From UBA3071 sp965369635 (GTDB lineage: Bacteria; Chloroflexota; Anaerolineae; UBA3071), in the NCBI GenBank assembly GCA_965369635.1, contig CBDURC010000224.1:1-5114 (forward strand): DNA of 5,114 nucleotides, written 5' to 3'. Position 1 is the stretch's first letter, and every line of letters starts with the position of its first letter. Under the pieces are notes generated by a model. That model made no database searches and had not been told where the DNA came from. It saw only the letters and a list, made by a program, of their open reading frames with translations. This document shows positions 4,989 to 5,114 of this stretch, one piece after another. Position numbers and translations under genes: made by a program.

Positions 4989-5114
4989 TCTGTAGCGGCA
5001 CGAAGCCCAGTTCGAGTACCAGCGACTGCCCAGCGCTGAGTATCCAGTCCATGTACGCCTTCACCCGTCCACTTGGCTCGCCGGCGGTGTACATGTAGAG
5101 CGGGCGGGAAACGG
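4975..5114 (-). CDS. pstS: PstS, periplasmic/extracellular phosphate-binding protein, C-terminal end
   Basis: The last 45 codons of a frame entering from the right edge read VSRPLYMYTAGEPSG, then RVKAYMDWILSAGQSLVLEL, then GFVPLQKSAD and stop. This is the standard C-terminal signature of PstS-type phosphate-binding proteins ('RPLYxYTxGxPxGxVKAFxDWxLSxxGQxxVxxxGFVPL'). PstS captures phosphate outside the membrane and delivers it to PstC/PstA. The final codons, TCA GCG GAT TAA, lie entirely within the repeat element, so Ser-Ala-Asp and the stop are repeat-derived. The conserved domain ends before this point, so function is probably unaffected. The gene start and promoter are outside the window. 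It was identified by manual translation because the frame is cut by the edge. Confidence 0.92.
   Translation of the reverse strand, partial: VSRPLYMYTAGEPSGRVKAYMDWILSAGQSLVLELGFVPLQKSAD

Overview
The window is most of a high-affinity phosphate uptake operon on the minus strand. Read in transcription order from the right edge it holds pstS (C-terminal end only), pstC, pstA, two consecutive pstB genes and phoU. After a 248-base gap comes the start of an unrelated secreted-protein gene that runs off the left edge. The G+C-rich coding sequence, the pst layout with paired pstB genes, and the number of short palindromic and tandem repeats at gene junctions suggest an environmental bacterium, possibly Chloroflexota. 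That assignment is an inference from style, not proof.

Layout: 1-256 (-), N-terminus of a signal-peptide protein with a REP-like repeat inside its proline-rich linker; 257-504, non-coding, with a weak promoter candidate and three dyads; 505-1188 (-), phoU; 1216-1968 (-), pstB copy a; 2003-2080, tandem 9-base repeats forming a strong inverted repeat; 2081-2896 (-), pstB copy b; 2890-3828 (-), pstA with an in-frame palindrome in its N-terminal extension; 3828-4724 (-), pstC; 4741-4987, an insertion-like segment bounded by 18-base inverted repeats and holding a broken GxxExxY-family (PDDEXK_3) gene; 4975-5114 (-), end of pstS.

Together the genes specify the PstSCAB importer: PstS binds phosphate outside the membrane, PstC and PstA form the channel, PstB hydrolyses ATP, and PhoU reports transporter status to the Pho signalling system. 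The pstS promoter and any Pho box lie beyond the right edge.

Two things stand out. First, the two PstB proteins have complementary departures from ABC consensus: one lacks the Q-loop glutamine, the other has LSLGQ in place of LSGGQ. A heterodimer would then have one canonical and one degenerate ATP site. Second, one repeat family (9-base units near MATCCGCTY, ending ATCCGCTGACT) occupies two operon junctions, supplies the pstS stop codon, and directly abuts gene starts that have no visible Shine-Dalgarno sequence.
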